Below are positions 12,691 through 25,139 of a stretch of 64,000 nt of DNA, piece by piece. The DNA lies in the NCBI GenBank assembly GCA_035578905.1, contig JAQJVL010000620.1, positions 186,001-250,000 of the forward strand. The letters run 5' to 3'. Under the pieces are notes generated by a model. That model searched no databases. It was given only the letters and a program-made list of their open reading frames with translations, and was not told the DNA's origin. The DNA is from Stictocephala bisonia (taxonomy: Eukaryota; Arthropoda; Insecta; Hemiptera; Membracidae). The position numbers were made by a program, and so were the translations under genes. Position 1 is the stretch's first letter; every line of letters starts with the position of its first letter.

Positions 12691-13095
12691 GTTTTTCTAT
12701 CTATAGTTTACCAAGTTTGCAACTCTATTTTCTTTTCATTTTTTACTGAAATCATTTGAATGTAGTGTCAGCAATAGTTGTTATTGTAAGCAAATTTTCA
12801 CTGTATTTTGTACTATTATCTCATAAATTCTCCATTAGTTTGCATGCTTGCTGATTGTTATTACTGAATTATATTTCAGTCAATACGGTTGATGTATTAC
12901 TGTAAAAAATGCTTAAAACAAGGCAGATTTGATAATTTATTGATGCATCTTAACTCAAAATATTAACGTGATGATGATTGAATAAACAAAAAGAATCCTT
13001 GTAAAAAGAGCATTGCATACTATATCAGTTGTTGTTATTATTGTGTCAATGTTTGGGTTATTACTTGGGATTGTGATTTGGTGTGGTTGGTGTAG

Positions 13096-13319
13096 GTACC
13101 TGTAAAGGGAGTTGAGAACCAGTACGACCCGTTGAACTACGATGATGTGTATGCGGATGAATATGGAGGCTATGGACAGGGAAGCGGTGGAGGTCGTGGT
13201 GGAATGATGGGAGGCAGAGACATGGGTGGTGGTCCTCCCATGGGAAGGGAAATGGGTGGTGGCCGTGGCAGACCAGCTCCCTTTGGAGGTCCTGGCTCCA
13301 GAGGCAACACAGGATTTGG
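13096..13319 (+). CDS. HNRNPK: hnRNP K exon: Gly/Arg-rich linker
   Basis: A 224-nt exon, entry phase 0, exit phase 2. It starts after TTGGTGTAG and begins VPVKGVENQYDPLNYDDVYA, the counterpart of the human segment containing PIKGRAQPYDPNFYDETYD. It continues as a low-complexity stretch rich in Gly, Arg, Met and Pro with RGG/GRG motifs (GGGRGGMMGGRDMGGGPPMG), a type of sequence used for RNA and protein contacts and arginine methylation. The donor is GTATGA at 13320. The longer open frame past the donor is intron read-through. A 203-bp-arm fold-back repeat begins 174 nt downstream of the donor. Confidence 0.94.
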
Positions 13320-13547
13320 GTATGAGCATTTTGTTATGTTAAATAAATACAGTTTTCTCCCATATCGGTCCATATCCACCATAGGAATGGCGCATGTTTC
13401 AATTCATTTACATGTGGGTTTTGAAATGTTTCTTGATAAACTAATTATTCAACTTAAATAATTTAGTATTTTCATTACTTGCCTACCTCAATCTATAGAA
13501 ATAATACTGGTTAAATTACCTTTTTTCCTGTCAACAGTTCTTCAAAC

Positions 13548-13605
13548 GTAATCTGCTATGTACATTTCGAAGCATAGAGCTTCATCATCAGGCTTTCCAA
13601 AAACG
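13548..13605 (-). ncRNA. Candidate hammerhead ribozyme (left arm of fold-back)
   Basis: Mirror copy of the motif in the right arm, read on the minus strand, with the same core and the same weak stem I. Confidence 0.4.
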
Positions 13606-13819
13606 TCACTATTTACATTACACTAAACATTAAAAACATTTAAAATATAAACTATAAACATTTAAACATATTAACATAGCACATTTGCCGGCCGGCGATA
13701 GACACCAACTGATGACCAATGAGCAGCTGCCGGCCGGCAAATGTGCTATGTTAATATGTTTAAATGTTTATAGTTTATATTTTAAATGTTTTTAATGTTT
13801 AGTGTAATGTAAATAGTGA

Positions 13820-13880
13820 CGTTTTTGGAAAGCCTGATGATGAAGCTCTATGCTTCGAAATGTACATAGCAGATTACGTT
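13820..13880 (+). ncRNA. Candidate hammerhead ribozyme (right arm of fold-back)
   Basis: Core CUGAUGA, a stem II of GAAGC/GCUUC with loop UCUAU and one bulged U, GAAA, then AUGUACAU and A as the possible cleavage base (13861-13868 region). The self-complementary stem III would favour a dimeric ribozyme. Stem I pairing is weak by eye (GC/GC then mismatches), so activity is uncertain. Confidence 0.45.
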
Positions 13881-14184
13881 TGAAGAACTGTTGACAGGAA
13901 AAAAGGTAATTTAACCAGTATTATTTCTATAATATAACAGTTCTGGAGGCTAATAAAACAAAATGAATAAATACCTCAATCTGTTCACAGATAGAAACTT
14001 GACAATACGTTTCAGATGACAAAATTAATCTAAATCTGAAACTGTTTTAAAGTTTCTATATGTGTACAGTTATTGTTGATCAACTGTCCGGGGCTTAAAT
14101 AACTAACTGAATTAAACAAATATTTTCATTATTACACTGTTTAAGATATTAAAAGAGAAATTAATGTTATTATGTTTAAGAAAA

Positions 14185-14290
14185 ATTACAGTAAAACCTG
14201 TCATATTCAGCCTAATATGCCAGCAGGGTAGGCCAGGTATGGAATAATTGCGACAAAGACATAATTTTGTCATATTAGATGCAATGTGGA
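14185..14290. mobile_element. Tigger-like terminal repeat fragment
   Basis: TACAGTAAAACCTGTCATAT at about 14189 resembles the TA-plus-CAGT ends of Tigger/pogo MITEs seen elsewhere in this window. No convincing partner end was found, so it may be a truncated copy. Confidence 0.3.
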
Positions 14291-14698
14291 TACTTTTAGA
14301 AGGTGCTGAGTTGCTATTAAATCTTAAACGATTTTTTCCATGAAATTTATTTTAATTTGTAATAATAAAAAGTCTTTTGGAGATTTCCTTATCCTCCCCA
14401 ATATAACTCTTTAGTGACTATATTTTTTCACCTTTGCCTTATATATTCAGTTAAACTTGGATAGTTCAAATGTTTACTATTAATGTTTTGATAAATATAT
14501 TTTACATGTTATAGGTTAATTGCCTTCAATCTGTAAATCCTTTTGGATTATGTGTTTCGTAAATTTTTTTTGAAATCTTGAAGACGCCTTTGTTATCATA
14601 ATATAATATTTTTAATTTTAATATAGCCTCGTTAAGTTCCTTTTACCACCATATTGAGATTCAATTTATGTTTTTATTAACCCTGAGTTTCTTTTTAG

Positions 14699-14760
14699 TG
14701 GTGGTCCACAACGCGGCAGTGGTGGTAGTTACGGCAGTGGGGGTGGATTTGGTGGAGGAG
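14699..14760 (+). CDS. HNRNPK: hnRNP K exon: short Gly-rich linker exon
   Basis: A 62-nt exon after the acceptor TTTCTTTTTAG and before the donor GTAAGT (14761). With two bases from the previous exon it reads GGPQRGSGGSYGSGGGFGGG and leaves one base (phase 1) for the next exon. It extends the Gly-rich RNA-binding linker. A short repetitive peptide alone would be weak evidence, but matching phases, good splice sites and position support it. Confidence 0.88.
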
Positions 14761-15249
14761 GTAAGTTTTAATCATACTGTTGTAGTTTTTCAGTATCATT
14801 ACTTTGGTTTTTAACTAAGTAGCTATACAACATTTATGTAAATTTTAAGATTTAATCTGAATATGTCTAGATAGATCATTAATCAAAGTTAAATTCATAA
14901 CTTTAATATAGAAAAAGTAGTAAACTAAGAAACAAAAATTACTAGAAAAAACATTGCCACTAGGCCAGTAGTTAATTTAGTTTGAGAGATATAAGAGAAG
15001 AAGAAGAAATAAATAGGAGAAATAAGAAAGCTTACAAGGAAAGATTTCTTTTGAGTTTGTATTAAGAAAATGTGTGATTTGTGTCTAGTAAATGTATGAT
15101 ATGTGTTTGATAATATCTTAACATTCTTGTGATATTTTATTATAAAAATAATATTTATTGCAAAAACCAAATTTATTTAACGAAGTAAAATTGAAATGTA
15201 AACTGTGAAATGCAAAAAAACTTTAACTTTTTGTGTAGTTGATATTTAA

Positions 15250-17982
15250 CATGTTAGCTGCCATCCTTAATATGAGTATTTTTGCTGTAAATTGCCAAAC
15301 AATGTTATGCAAATTTTTAAAACAATGATGCATTATTTTTGTTGTACTACCATTTCTGAGTATAGAAACACTACATACATAGGCATTATATGTATATAAA
15401 TATGTCGGGAGTATTGACCCGACACAGTTTTTTTAGTAGCGTATACAGCATATAAAAAACTCGGGCATATCGGCCAGACACATTTTGAGGCAAATCTGTT
15501 TTCCTGGTTTGGCTACAATTACTGCATTGTTGCCCAAGTTACAGCCTCTCTTCTTCTTGATTGGCGCCAAGCTCTTTTATCCCCACCACTGCCACTTCAC
15601 CGCCAGATCTTCATTTCCCACCAAATATCGTTTCCCTCCCATTGTCATTTCTCACCGTGTTTGTTTACAGTTCACTTGCTGTCTGAACTGTGGTGTGTAG
15701 TGACTGTTATGTTTTCACTGTTTTGTCTTAAACTTATTATTGGTTCTGTAAATATTGTAAATACTTGTAATATAGATTGGTTGTAAATAATTATTTTTTT
15801 TTTCACTGTAGTTTTACGGTATTGTAAATAGAAACATGGATGATAAAATATTAGGTAAATCAGAAATTGACTGCTTTCGGAAAGTGGTTGTTAGGGTGAA
15901 AGTGATGAAAACTGTGATGACACTGAAAATGACAATGATGATGCCGACATAGACCCTGATTTTATACCATGTGATGTAAGTGAGTATGCACCTGTATCAG
16001 ATATGGAAATTGATGAACCGTCTGAAGATAAAACAGGTAATATGAGTAATACTAGTTCTCTTTATACAACTAACAGTTCTTTCACACAGAACGTTGCTGA
16101 AAGTACTTTGATGGTAAGCAAAAACAATTCATATTTACGATAGATTCTTAATTTAACTTTACTGAGCATAATGATTGAAAACCAACTCATTTTTATGAAC
16201 AATATCTAACTGACGACATTTTACAATTTATGACAGAAGAAACTAATCGAAACGCTAGACAAGTACTTGCTAGTGTAAGAAATAGCCGTAACAGCAGGCT
16301 GAATGACTGGAAGAATACTGACACTACAGAAATGAAACAATTTTTAGGCCTTCTACTATGGATAGGTTTGGTGTATTTAAAAAATTTGGCCATTGCTTAA
16401 CAAACTAATGAACCCTTCTGTAGCCTAAAAAATGCAGACAAAGAAATTGTTGTAGACGAAACGAAAATGATACCTTTCCGCGGAAGATTAGTTTTCAGAC
16501 AGGTTATACCAGAAAAGTCCCACAAGTATGTTATAAAAACTGTCAAACTGTGACAAATCGGAGTATACATATTCTGTGAAACTCTTTATAGGCAAGGGAA
16601 CGAACACAAGTGAAAATATGTCTGTTGCAACAGCAGTTATCCTTGATCTAATGAAAAACCATTTGAACAAAGGCCACATTTTATTTACAGATAATTACTA
16701 TACATCTGTAGAGTTGGCGAACTATTTACTACTAAAGAAGACACGTTTGGTTGGAAATATGAGGAAAAATAAAAAGAATGTGCCAAATAAAGAACTCAGT
16801 GAAAAGGTTCCACTACGACAAATTATATGTTTAGAAAATGAAGATGGCATCGTAGTTACTAAGTGACAAGAAAGAGAGGTAAGAATGTTGTCATCATATC
16901 ATGGACTAGAATATGTTGGGACTGGGACTCGTGATCGTAACGGCGTACCTGTACTGAAACCATTGATCATTTGTGATTATAACAAGGCCAAAGTAGGCAT
17001 CGATGTTTCTGACCAAATGCCTTTTTATGGTACTGTCGTTCGAAAAACAATAAGGTGGTATACCATAAGGTAGCCGAGGAGTTACTTTTTGGTACAGCGG
17101 TGGTAAATAGCTGGTTGGCGTACAAGGCCTATTTGAACTCTAAGCCAGTACTTGCTGGTGCTCGAAGGAGAATTTTGCCATCCATCACTCACTTCAAGGA
17201 GCAATTGGCGTTTTCACTAATGGGAATATCAGAGGACCAGTTAATACCAGAGATAAGGAAATTGGTCATTACCATCTTACATCCTCATCTAAAGTTGGCG
17301 TAGGAATTAAGAAAAGAAGAATAAGGAAAATTTGCAAAAGATGCTACATAAAGGCATCTCAAGAAAAAGGACGGGACAAGGCTAGGAACATGTCACAAGT
17401 TACTACGTACTGTGATAAGTGTCCAAACAATCCTTTTCTTTGAGAACCATGTTTCAAGGAACTACATAAATAAATGTTAAATTTGTATGCCTTGAACTTA
17501 TATTTGATTTGAATTTGTATTTCTTTGTTTTGTTTATACTCTTTTTCTAAATGTTTCTTGTGGTTCTTGAATTGCAAAATATATTGTAAATTTAAATTTT
17601 ACCAAGCGTACAAATTGATTCTCTATTATGCCACAAAATCATTGTCTCTACAATAATTTTAGTATTTTAAATTACTATTTTAGGTATTTTTTATTTGTTA
17701 CAATATATAACCAGTAATCCAGTATTCAATATGTAATACGTTATTTAAATACCAAAATTCACAAAATAAGTCAGTCGGGCTGATACTCCCGACAACTTGC
17801 TCATAGAAACTGCCAAAATTTAAAGTAAAGTGTAATTGGTTTCCTTAAGAAAGTAGGATCGGTCGAGTAACAATAAAAAAACCCAAAACTATGCTGAGCA
17901 ACAATGTTGGGTATAGTGGCCCGACGGCATCTAGCTGAGAAAGTGACGTTAGACATACTGGACTAACACGGCAGCTACAGTA
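15250..17982 (+). mobile_element. Decayed autonomous piggyBac element
   Basis: TTAA at 15246-15249 and 17983-17986 flank 2.73 kb. The ends are CATGTTAGCTGCC and, as the reverse complement of the right end, TACTGTAGCTGCC. Palindromes GTCGGG-(8 nt)-CCCGAC occur near both ends (15404-15423 and 17774-17793), with degenerate second copies at about 15461-15480 and 17908-17925. A broken piggyBac transposase lies between. Confidence 0.88.
15835..17473 (+). pseudogene. piggyBac transposase, broken
   Basis: From ATG at 15835 the frames spell a piggyBac (DDE_Tnp_1_7) transposase in pieces: an acidic N-terminus with DPDFIPCDVSEYAPVSDMEI; a segment with THFYEQYLTDDILQFMTEET and the run FLGLLLWIGL; then at 16576-16866 SVKLFIGKGTN followed by HILFTDNYYTSVELANYLL (FTDNYYTS holds a catalytic Asp); then YNKAKVGIDVSDQM (a further catalytic Asp motif); and a C-terminal Cys-rich tail with CKRCYIK and YCDKCPNN, the CRD zinc domain that binds element ends. 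Several frameshifts, in-frame stops and a gap around 16390-16560 break it. It is inactive as it stands and belongs to the element 15250-17982. Confidence 0.85.
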
Positions 17983-18130
17983 TTAAAATGTATTCCTCTT
18001 TTGTTTGTGTGTAGTCAATTGCAGTCTTGCAGCACGTGGCAGATTGTAAAATTAGTTGATTTTCCTAATGCTCTGAATTCCTCAAGCAGCCTCGCTATTA
18101 TACTATATTTGTTACGGGTTTATCACCTGT

Positions 18131-18151
18131 GAATATATATATATATATATT
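18131..18151. repeat. (TA)n microsatellite
   Basis: A run of about ten TA dinucleotides in the large intron. Confidence 0.9.
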
Positions 18152-19419
18152 TGATGCTGATTATATTTTATAACTAATCTCTCAGATCACGTTTAATTTA
18201 ATGATTATTCTCAAATCATCACTGCATACAACTATAATATACCATCTGTTCCAAACATATTTGTTTCTCTTGTGTTTCCCCCCTGTGCAGATTGTAGAAA
18301 TCATCTGTATTATAAGAAATCATATCTATATTAAGATAGTATAATGGGTTCTAACTTGAGCTTATTGCTTTTAGTCCAAGATATAATAAAAATATAAAAA
18401 GAATATATCTTTTTAATATACATCAAGTCCAACTTACCCTCCTTTGTAAAATCTATCCTATACAGATTCTCATTATTTTTGTAGTGTTGAAACTACCCTT
18501 TGTTTTATGAACTTATGAAAATACTAATTAAATTTTATAATGGATAGACATAAAGTTAAATGATTTTGAAAGATTGTTTGATATTCTAAAACATTTTATA
18601 TTTCATTGTTATTCAGTAAAGTTCACAAATTTGACATGGTGTAGGAGGAAGATTTATTAACTATCTAGCAAGTCACATACACTGCTTCATATCAGATTGA
18701 ATAAGATTCTCTAAAATAAATGTTTATTTTTTGCATGAAGATTTTCTTTATAAAAATTACTAATAAAATAGCAGTGAATAAAAAAAATCTAGTCATTAGG
18801 GGAACAATGAAACACTATTATTCAATTATTTTATGAGTAATTCCTTCTAATGTATAACAATCAAAAGTCCCATGTATCAAAATCTTAGAATAATAATGTT
18901 CACTAGTTTGACGATGAAACGGGAGCAGTCTGTCAGGATTGCCCTACCTGCTGAGCAGCAACAACTAATCTTAAATCCATCTTTGCTTAATTGTGGGTTG
19001 TTGTTTGCTGACCACTCATGATGCCTAGGTCCTTAACATATCGGTCATTTTGAAACAAAATAAAACTGCTGTGTAGGTTGGGAATATGTTAGATCAGAGA
19101 AAAATAGTTCTTTGTTAGAGAGGGTAATGTAATTTTCATTGTACAATAAGAACATAAATGATCCTTCTCTGACTGGATCAAAACTGTAAATAACCAGAAA
19201 TTTGAAAATAATGTAGAGTTGTCATTCTGATTTTGTCTGTTAAATTTCTTAAATGTATTTCTAATACATAAATGAAGAAAACCTTTTGTAAGTGCGGTGG
19301 TTATGGGTTTTGTTACTTTAATTAAAAAAAAAAGAAATAGAAGTCAGCTTTATTTTTATTATAATCTGCCCTTGTTTTTATGCAAGGGGCTTTTTCTAAT
19401 ACTAGTACGATTGTTTCAA

Positions 19420-20219
19420 CATATTCAGTGCTAAGGCTGTATTTTCGTTTTCATCATGAGAATTAAAAACTGCATATATAAACTAAAATCACTCAGATGG
19501 CTGAACATTCTTTATCTTTTCAAAAACTCATTTTTTTTATCATGTAGTGTCAGTTTATTACTGTCAGAAGTAGTCTTTATATGTGGAAGGCACAAAAACG
19601 AAAATTTTTATGATGGCCATCTAGTTGGCCATCAGCCCCTGGTGAACAACTTTGCCAAAAAATTAATGTCCAAGATTTTTTACACCACTTTATTTTGTAA
19701 TAAACTAGTTAGTAATGCGAGGAATTAAGAAAAACAAATGGAAGAGATTAAAAACTACTATTATCAGGTCCATTTCTAACATTTGTTTACAATTAATCTA
19801 TCTGAGATAAATTTTTCAAAACATGCTACAGAACACAATTCAAGTTGGTCAGGGCGTTTGCAAAACATAAGTACAGTATTTTAATTTTTATTCTTTGCAG
19901 TAAATTCTACATCTATTTTGCTTAGTTATATTCCTAATTTCTCAAAAACACAAATTAGAAACAGTAATAGAAACTCTAAAAATAAACAGAAACTTAAAAC
20001 CACATCCTAATCGTTGTATAGCGCAGAAGTGCGGGACCTACTAGCAAGTGAATTTAGCAAAGACTTAATGAAAACTAATTTAATAATGTGAGTGAGGCAG
20101 TATGGTGGACTAGATTGCCATCAGCCGCCACCAGTGACAACCGCTTGGCCGACTAGACCACGCCATCCGACTGCTAGTGGCTGCGTGGCCGACTTAATGG
20201 CCACGTAGCACTGAATATG
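19420..20219. mobile_element. TTAA-type piggyBac-like MITE
   Basis: The right flank is TTAA (20220-20223); the left flank is TCAA, apparently a mutated TTAA (19416-19419). Inverted ends: CATATTCAGTGCTA on the left and CATATTCAGTGCTACGTGG as the reverse complement of the right end. Internal palindromes TGATGGCC-(8)-GGCCATCA (19611-19634) and GTGGCC-(8)-GGCCAC (20185-20204), the latter preceded by a degenerate copy at about 20143-20164. No coding sequence. Confidence 0.75.
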
Positions 20220-21556
20220 TTAAAGGTTAATTTAAGCTCTTTATAAAAGACCTTCTAAGATTTCCCTTAAATGATTTGCTGTTTATCAGGTACAGTGAAA
20301 ACCCTATTGTCCGTCACTCTATTTTCTGCCAGGTTCTGTTATCTGTCAGTGTCTGGGTTCGTCGCGCCACGAAATGACAGTTGCCGTATGACTCATCTGT
20401 CTAGAAGATGACAATGCCCCCTCCAGCCGTCTAGCCCACATAATCCTAGTTCCAACGGCCTGCCATCTGTAAGGCCTCATCTGCCGTCTAACAGATAACA
20501 GGTCGTTGGAACAGCTCGCCTGTGCATTCCTGACGTATGGACAGGCCGTCCGGGGCTGCCTGAACAGGTCTTGTACAACATGGGGAAAGAGGTGGCACTA
20601 CAAAGGCATGTTGTTAAAGATAGAGTTTTAAGCCGCGATGCCTATGCAGGTTTAAAACTTTTAGGCCGTTGGAACTATTTCATGATATATAGGCGAATCG
20701 CGGCAACACACTACCCATGTACCGACATCGGGCCTGTGTTGCAAAAACACTAGCCGTGGGAACTAGGCTTTAATATGTTACTCTGAACTGCAGTTTAATT
20801 TTAATAATGTTGATAATTAATTTTTCTGCTTATTACATAATGCACAAGCTTATGTTTTACATTAAAACTAGGCCTACTGAAATGAAAGAGTAGTTGTGAC
20901 CTGCAGTACATACATTCTGAAAATGTATTTTTGCTAATCTTTTAATTTTCAAATTGTTAATCAATATGTACTAAACAGCATTTAGATTTAACTTGCATAA
21001 GCACTAATAATAAGTTTCCAGCGATATAAGTGTCAGGGTGTCCAGCAACAGGGAAAATAGGGAAAACTTGGAAAAGTCAGGGAATTTTAAATGATCTGGA
21101 AAAGTCAGGGAAAAATCAGGGAATTTGAAACAAAACCTGGAAAATCCTAACAAGAACACAAGTCTGTTGTGATTTGTAATAGTCAATATATACTTGGGTG
21201 CGCTACAAAAAATCCTTTACTTTGTTCAGTACTAAATGTTAATTTTACATGCCATTTAATATTCTAAATTATGAAAAAGCTACTTAATTACGTTGCTTAT
21301 GCTTGTTCGACCTCATACAACTAGCTTAATATCGCTAAAAGTTAAAAACTTACTGAAATAATTTTCTGATTAGTACTTTTTAAATAAGTCATAAACCTAA
21401 AATTTATGCTGGTTTTGGGGAAATTATAATTTAGCACCGTTTTTCAAAGTATTGAAAATTGTCATAATTTAACAATAGAATAAAAGGTATGTTTGTTTTT
21501 TACTCAAGGCTAATTATGAATATTTTTTTAAAATCGACCTCTACTTTTATAAACTA

Positions 21557-23859
21557 CAGTTGACTCGCGGTAGTCCGACACTTAACAGTCCGACACGCTC
21601 GGTAGTCCGACGCGGTCAACAACCTTCGTTTCATGTCTCAACAGGATTGACGCATCGGTATTTCCGTGTAGCATAGTGCAGTACAAGTGCTTCTTCCTTT
21701 TTATTTAGTGTGTGAAATTTGAACAGTTTTTGTGTACTGTGGCATTGTAATTGTAAATATGTAACTGTAATTGTATTTAAGTATATGTAAGTGCAAAGTA
21801 ACTGTATGTAAGTGTAAATACTGTAGTTAAGAGTTCTGTACAGTATATTTGGTGTGGTATATGATGGCGAGCACAAGTGGAACCAAACGTAAGCATAAAA
21901 CATTATCAATTTCAGAAAAGTGGGACATCATTAAGAGATATGACCGTGGCGAAACCCCTTCGGTAATTTCTCAAGTGTTTGGCATAGGCCGGCCTACAGT
22001 TTATGACACTGTAAAAAATCGGGAAAAAATTGAAAACTTTATAAAATCTGCCGAGGATAATTCAAACAGAAAAACGTTTAAAATGAGTGAATTTCCTCAA
22101 GTTGAAGAAGCTCTTCATGCGTGGTTTCGACAAGAAAGAAACAGAAATGCCCCAATTTCTGGGGATATTTTAAAAGAAAAAGCAAAGTTCTTTTATCGTG
22201 CAATAACTAATAAAGACGATTTTCGAGCAAGCGATGGCTGGTTTGAAAATTTTAAAAAACGCCATGGTATTCGGTTTTTGCAGATGAGCGGAGAGAAACT
22301 GTCTGCCGATGAGACAGATATTGACAACTTCATCACGCGCCTAGACACAAAAATTACTGAATTTGGCCTAACTGCCGAACAAGTTTACAATGCCGATGAA
22401 ACTGGCCTTAATTGGCGGCAACTTCCAACCAAAACGTTTGTAACAAGGGATGAACAGAATATTGCCGGCAGGAAACTTTTAAAAGAAAGGATCACTTTGA
22501 TGGTGTGTTCAAATGGTGCCGGGAGTCATAAGTTAAAACTGTTAGCTGTAGGTAAAAGTAAGAAACCTAGGGCGTTTAAAAACACCAATCTTGAAACTCT
22601 TCCAGTGGTTTATATGAACCAAAGTCGAGCGTGGGTGACCCAAGAAATCTTCCTAGACTGGTATAATAATCATTTTGTCAAAGAAGTAAAACAGCATGTA
22701 AAGGCTAATAATCTGCCATTAAAGGCTCTTTTATTATTAGATAATGCTCCTGGGCATCCAAAATCAGAAGAATTAAAAGCAAAAACAGCCGATGGGAGGT
22801 CATGTATTTACCGAAAAATACAACTGCTCTGATTCAGCCAATGGATCAGAATGTTATCAAAACTCTAAAGGCGCATTACAAAAAACGCCTACTTATGGAT
22901 ATTGTTTGCCAACCGGATGCAGACATTACAACACTGTTGAAAAAGTTTGACATTAAGGACGCTATTCTTAATGCAGCTTTTGCGTGGCAACAAGTCCAGC
23001 ATCAACACTTATAATCCTGGAAAAATGTTTGGCCACATAACCCCCTCCTCCAAAATAAAGATGATGAAAACCAACGGGAAGATGACGACAACACCCAAGA
23101 TAACAATCGTGTAGTGGAAGAAACCATTTTACTTTGTAATCAAACTAACGTCCAACAAGAATTATCGGAAGAACTAATAAGATGGGTGTTAGACGATAAC
23201 CTGGGTGCAGAACAAACAGATGAAGAGATTCTGCAAGAAATCATAACACAAAACGACACAATTGAAGAGGCCGTGGAGACGGAGAAAAAATACGTGATCA
23301 GCTGTGATGAAGCTTTGTTTGCTGCCAACACTTTGATTCGCTGGTGTGAGGAACGTGACCTAGACGTCAACAACGTTTTAGTTTTGAAATACATTCAAGA
23401 AAAAGCAATTAACGAAGGTTTGCGTACAAAGAAGCAGAAGAAAATGACAGATTTTTTTCATGTTTAGTTTATTTACTGTTTTGCAATCTGTTCATATGTG
23501 TGTAAGTACAGTACAAACTTTGCTATAATACATACAATCCTGTACTTTTAATGTAGTAAATACAGTTTGTCAATTTCTTAAAATTATCCGCATTAATTAC
23601 TGTATTTTACTTTTAACCTAGACCTTTGGTCAATACAGTACGTATTTATTTTATGCACATAAATATTCACAAACAGTGTGAAATAGGTTTGTTAATACAG
23701 TACTGTACATACCTATTGCTTAAAACTATCGTATTTGTTATTGTTTTAAGTTTAAACATCTAATTCAGTCATGATGGGAGGTACATTTGGTAATCCGACG
23801 TTTTTGGTAATCCGACACCCTACTGGTCCCGTGACTGTCGGATTATCAAGAGTCAACTG
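21557..23859 (+). mobile_element. Tigger (pogo) element, nearly complete
   Basis: TA duplications (21555-21556, 23860-23861) flank the inverted ends CAGTTGACTC and GAGTCAACTG; subterminal GTCCGAC/GTCGGA motifs repeat at both ends. The 2.3-kb element encodes a transposase with one frameshift and one in-frame stop. Confidence 0.92.
21864..23467 (+). pseudogene. Tigger/pogo DDxD transposase, two lesions
   Basis: ATG at 21864 opens MASTSGTKRKHKTLSISEKW, followed by a CENP-B-type N-terminal helix-turn-helix (ETPSVISQVFGIGRPTVYDT, residues about 30-50), a second helix-turn-helix with GWFENFKKRHGI, and the DDE_1 catalytic core. The acidic residues are in YNADETGL, LLLDNAPGHP and PMDQNVI. One frame change near 22795 (before MYLPKNTTALIQPMDQ) and one in-frame TAA at 23012-23014 interrupt an otherwise full-length protein of about 530 residues. 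The C-terminus is acidic and ends KKQKKMTDFFHV, typical of this family. It is probably recent but inactive as read. Confidence 0.9.
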
Positions 23860-24125
23860 TAGTTTAAAAAGAATAATTATTGTAGGTAATAGCTTTGAAT
23901 TTAATTATTACGGTTATCAATAATAATATATTTGTGAAATATTGATTTTTCGGTTATTAATAATTGTAATTGATGTAAATAACATAATGTATGTACATGG
24001 TAGTACATAATATTACTATTAAGTTAAATAGTAATATTAACTTAATAGTACTATGTTGATTTGGGGTCAGGGAAATTTTCTATGAAATCACAGATCGGTC
24101 AGGGAAAAGTCAGGGAATTTGTTAA

Positions 24126-25139
24126 CCCTACTCCTGGCGGCTATTTTTTCTAATACTGGCAAGCCATTTTTGACCTTCGCGCAAGGGAGTTTTTTTTTAA
24201 TTCATAAAAAATATATTTTTTTAGTTATATGTAAACATCTATATATTTTCTTGTTCAGAAATACATGTAGAATCTGCAGGTATGCATTATAAAAACATAA
24301 AAATATAACCAAAAAAAAGAAAATTTTTCAATCCAAACAAACAAAAATTATAAAGTAAAAAAAGAGGGGGGGACATGCAATTTTGAATATACTTACAGTT
24401 GGAGTTTTGAAATTCTGAAATAGCCAAAATGTTAGAAATGTTATCTAGTTTCAGAAAATATATACATGTTTTGGATTATCTGCGTAAAAATTGATATTAT
24501 TAGTGAATAATCAAATGTATGTCATAAATGACTATAATCAGATGTCATACAAAGTTTCACTAAAAAAACTATAACAATTATAATTTTCAAGTTAATTCTA
24601 AAGTGTTATATACCAAAATGTTCACAAAGTTATAGGGAATAAAATGATAATAAACTAAGTTTGCCTAATATATATTTATTTAGCAGAATTGGTACATTTC
24701 AGTATGGTAAATAAAAAATGTATATAAATAAGCAATATAAAACTAACACCAAATAATACTCACAACAGTTATAAACTAGTTCAATGTGTATTATAACAAT
24801 AAATAATAACGCCTAAACCACATAAATATCACATTTCAAGGTATAACAAAAATTTTCTGTTACTCTTTACAATAGCAACATCCCAGCGTAAGGTTATGTA
24901 AACAAAGAAAATAATAAATCGGTTCCAGTCCGCTGTTCCGTTCCACATACCCATATTTGGTATCATACTATTTGGTAGGATTTCTAGTTTTCCATGATGC
25001 CTCAACGATCGATCTAAGTGGAATAGAACTCGTACAATAACGGAAACTGCGGAAGCGTGTTTTATCGATTACTAGTAATCGCTTGCCAACCTGAATGCGT
25101 CTTTTATCGATTACTAGTAATCGCTTGCCAGGAATAGAG
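24126..25139. mobile_element. TTAA-flanked piggyBac-like MITE, nested in the hAT-like element
   Basis: TTAA at 24122-24125 and 25140-25143; ends CCCTACTCCTGGCGG and (reverse complement) CTCTATTCCTGGCAAG. The perfect 16-bp palindrome CGATTACTAGTAATCG occurs twice near the right end (25066-25081 and 25108-25123), each followed by CTTGCCA. The interior is AT-rich without coding. Confidence 0.8.

Larger units (their letters stand above)
6675..13095. other. Intron between KH2 and the Gly-rich linker exon
   Basis: A 6.4-kb intron. It contains a 34-bp perfect palindrome, a LINE 3' tail, a possible TTAA element, a complete hAT MITE and hammerhead-like repeat remnants, all listed separately. Elsewhere I see only AT-rich sequence. 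Confidence 0.75.
13494..13971. mobile_element. Fold-back element: 203-bp arms, hammerhead-like cores, 10-bp target duplication
   Basis: Bases 13494-13696 and 13729-13931 are inverted copies of equal length with no mismatch I can see, around a 32-bp spacer; a 40-bp tail follows. The direct repeat TACCTCAATC at 13484-13493 and 13972-13981 looks like a target-site duplication and so defines the insertion. The right arm contains CTGATGA (13834-13840), a GAAGC/GCTTC stem and GAAA (13857-13860), then the self-complementary ATGTACAT: the layout of a minimal type-I hammerhead as carried by Penelope-like elements. The left arm has the same on the minus strand. Origin from a Penelope-like or retrozyme-type element is inference. 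Confidence 0.8.

Noticed and set aside
12955..13329. 124-codon minus-strand frame over the Gly-rich exon
   Set aside because: It is the antisense shadow of the Gly/Arg-rich coding exon.
15485..15700. 71-codon frame at the left of the piggyBac element
   Set aside because: It lies in the non-coding left end upstream of the transposase ATG and shows no similarity to it.
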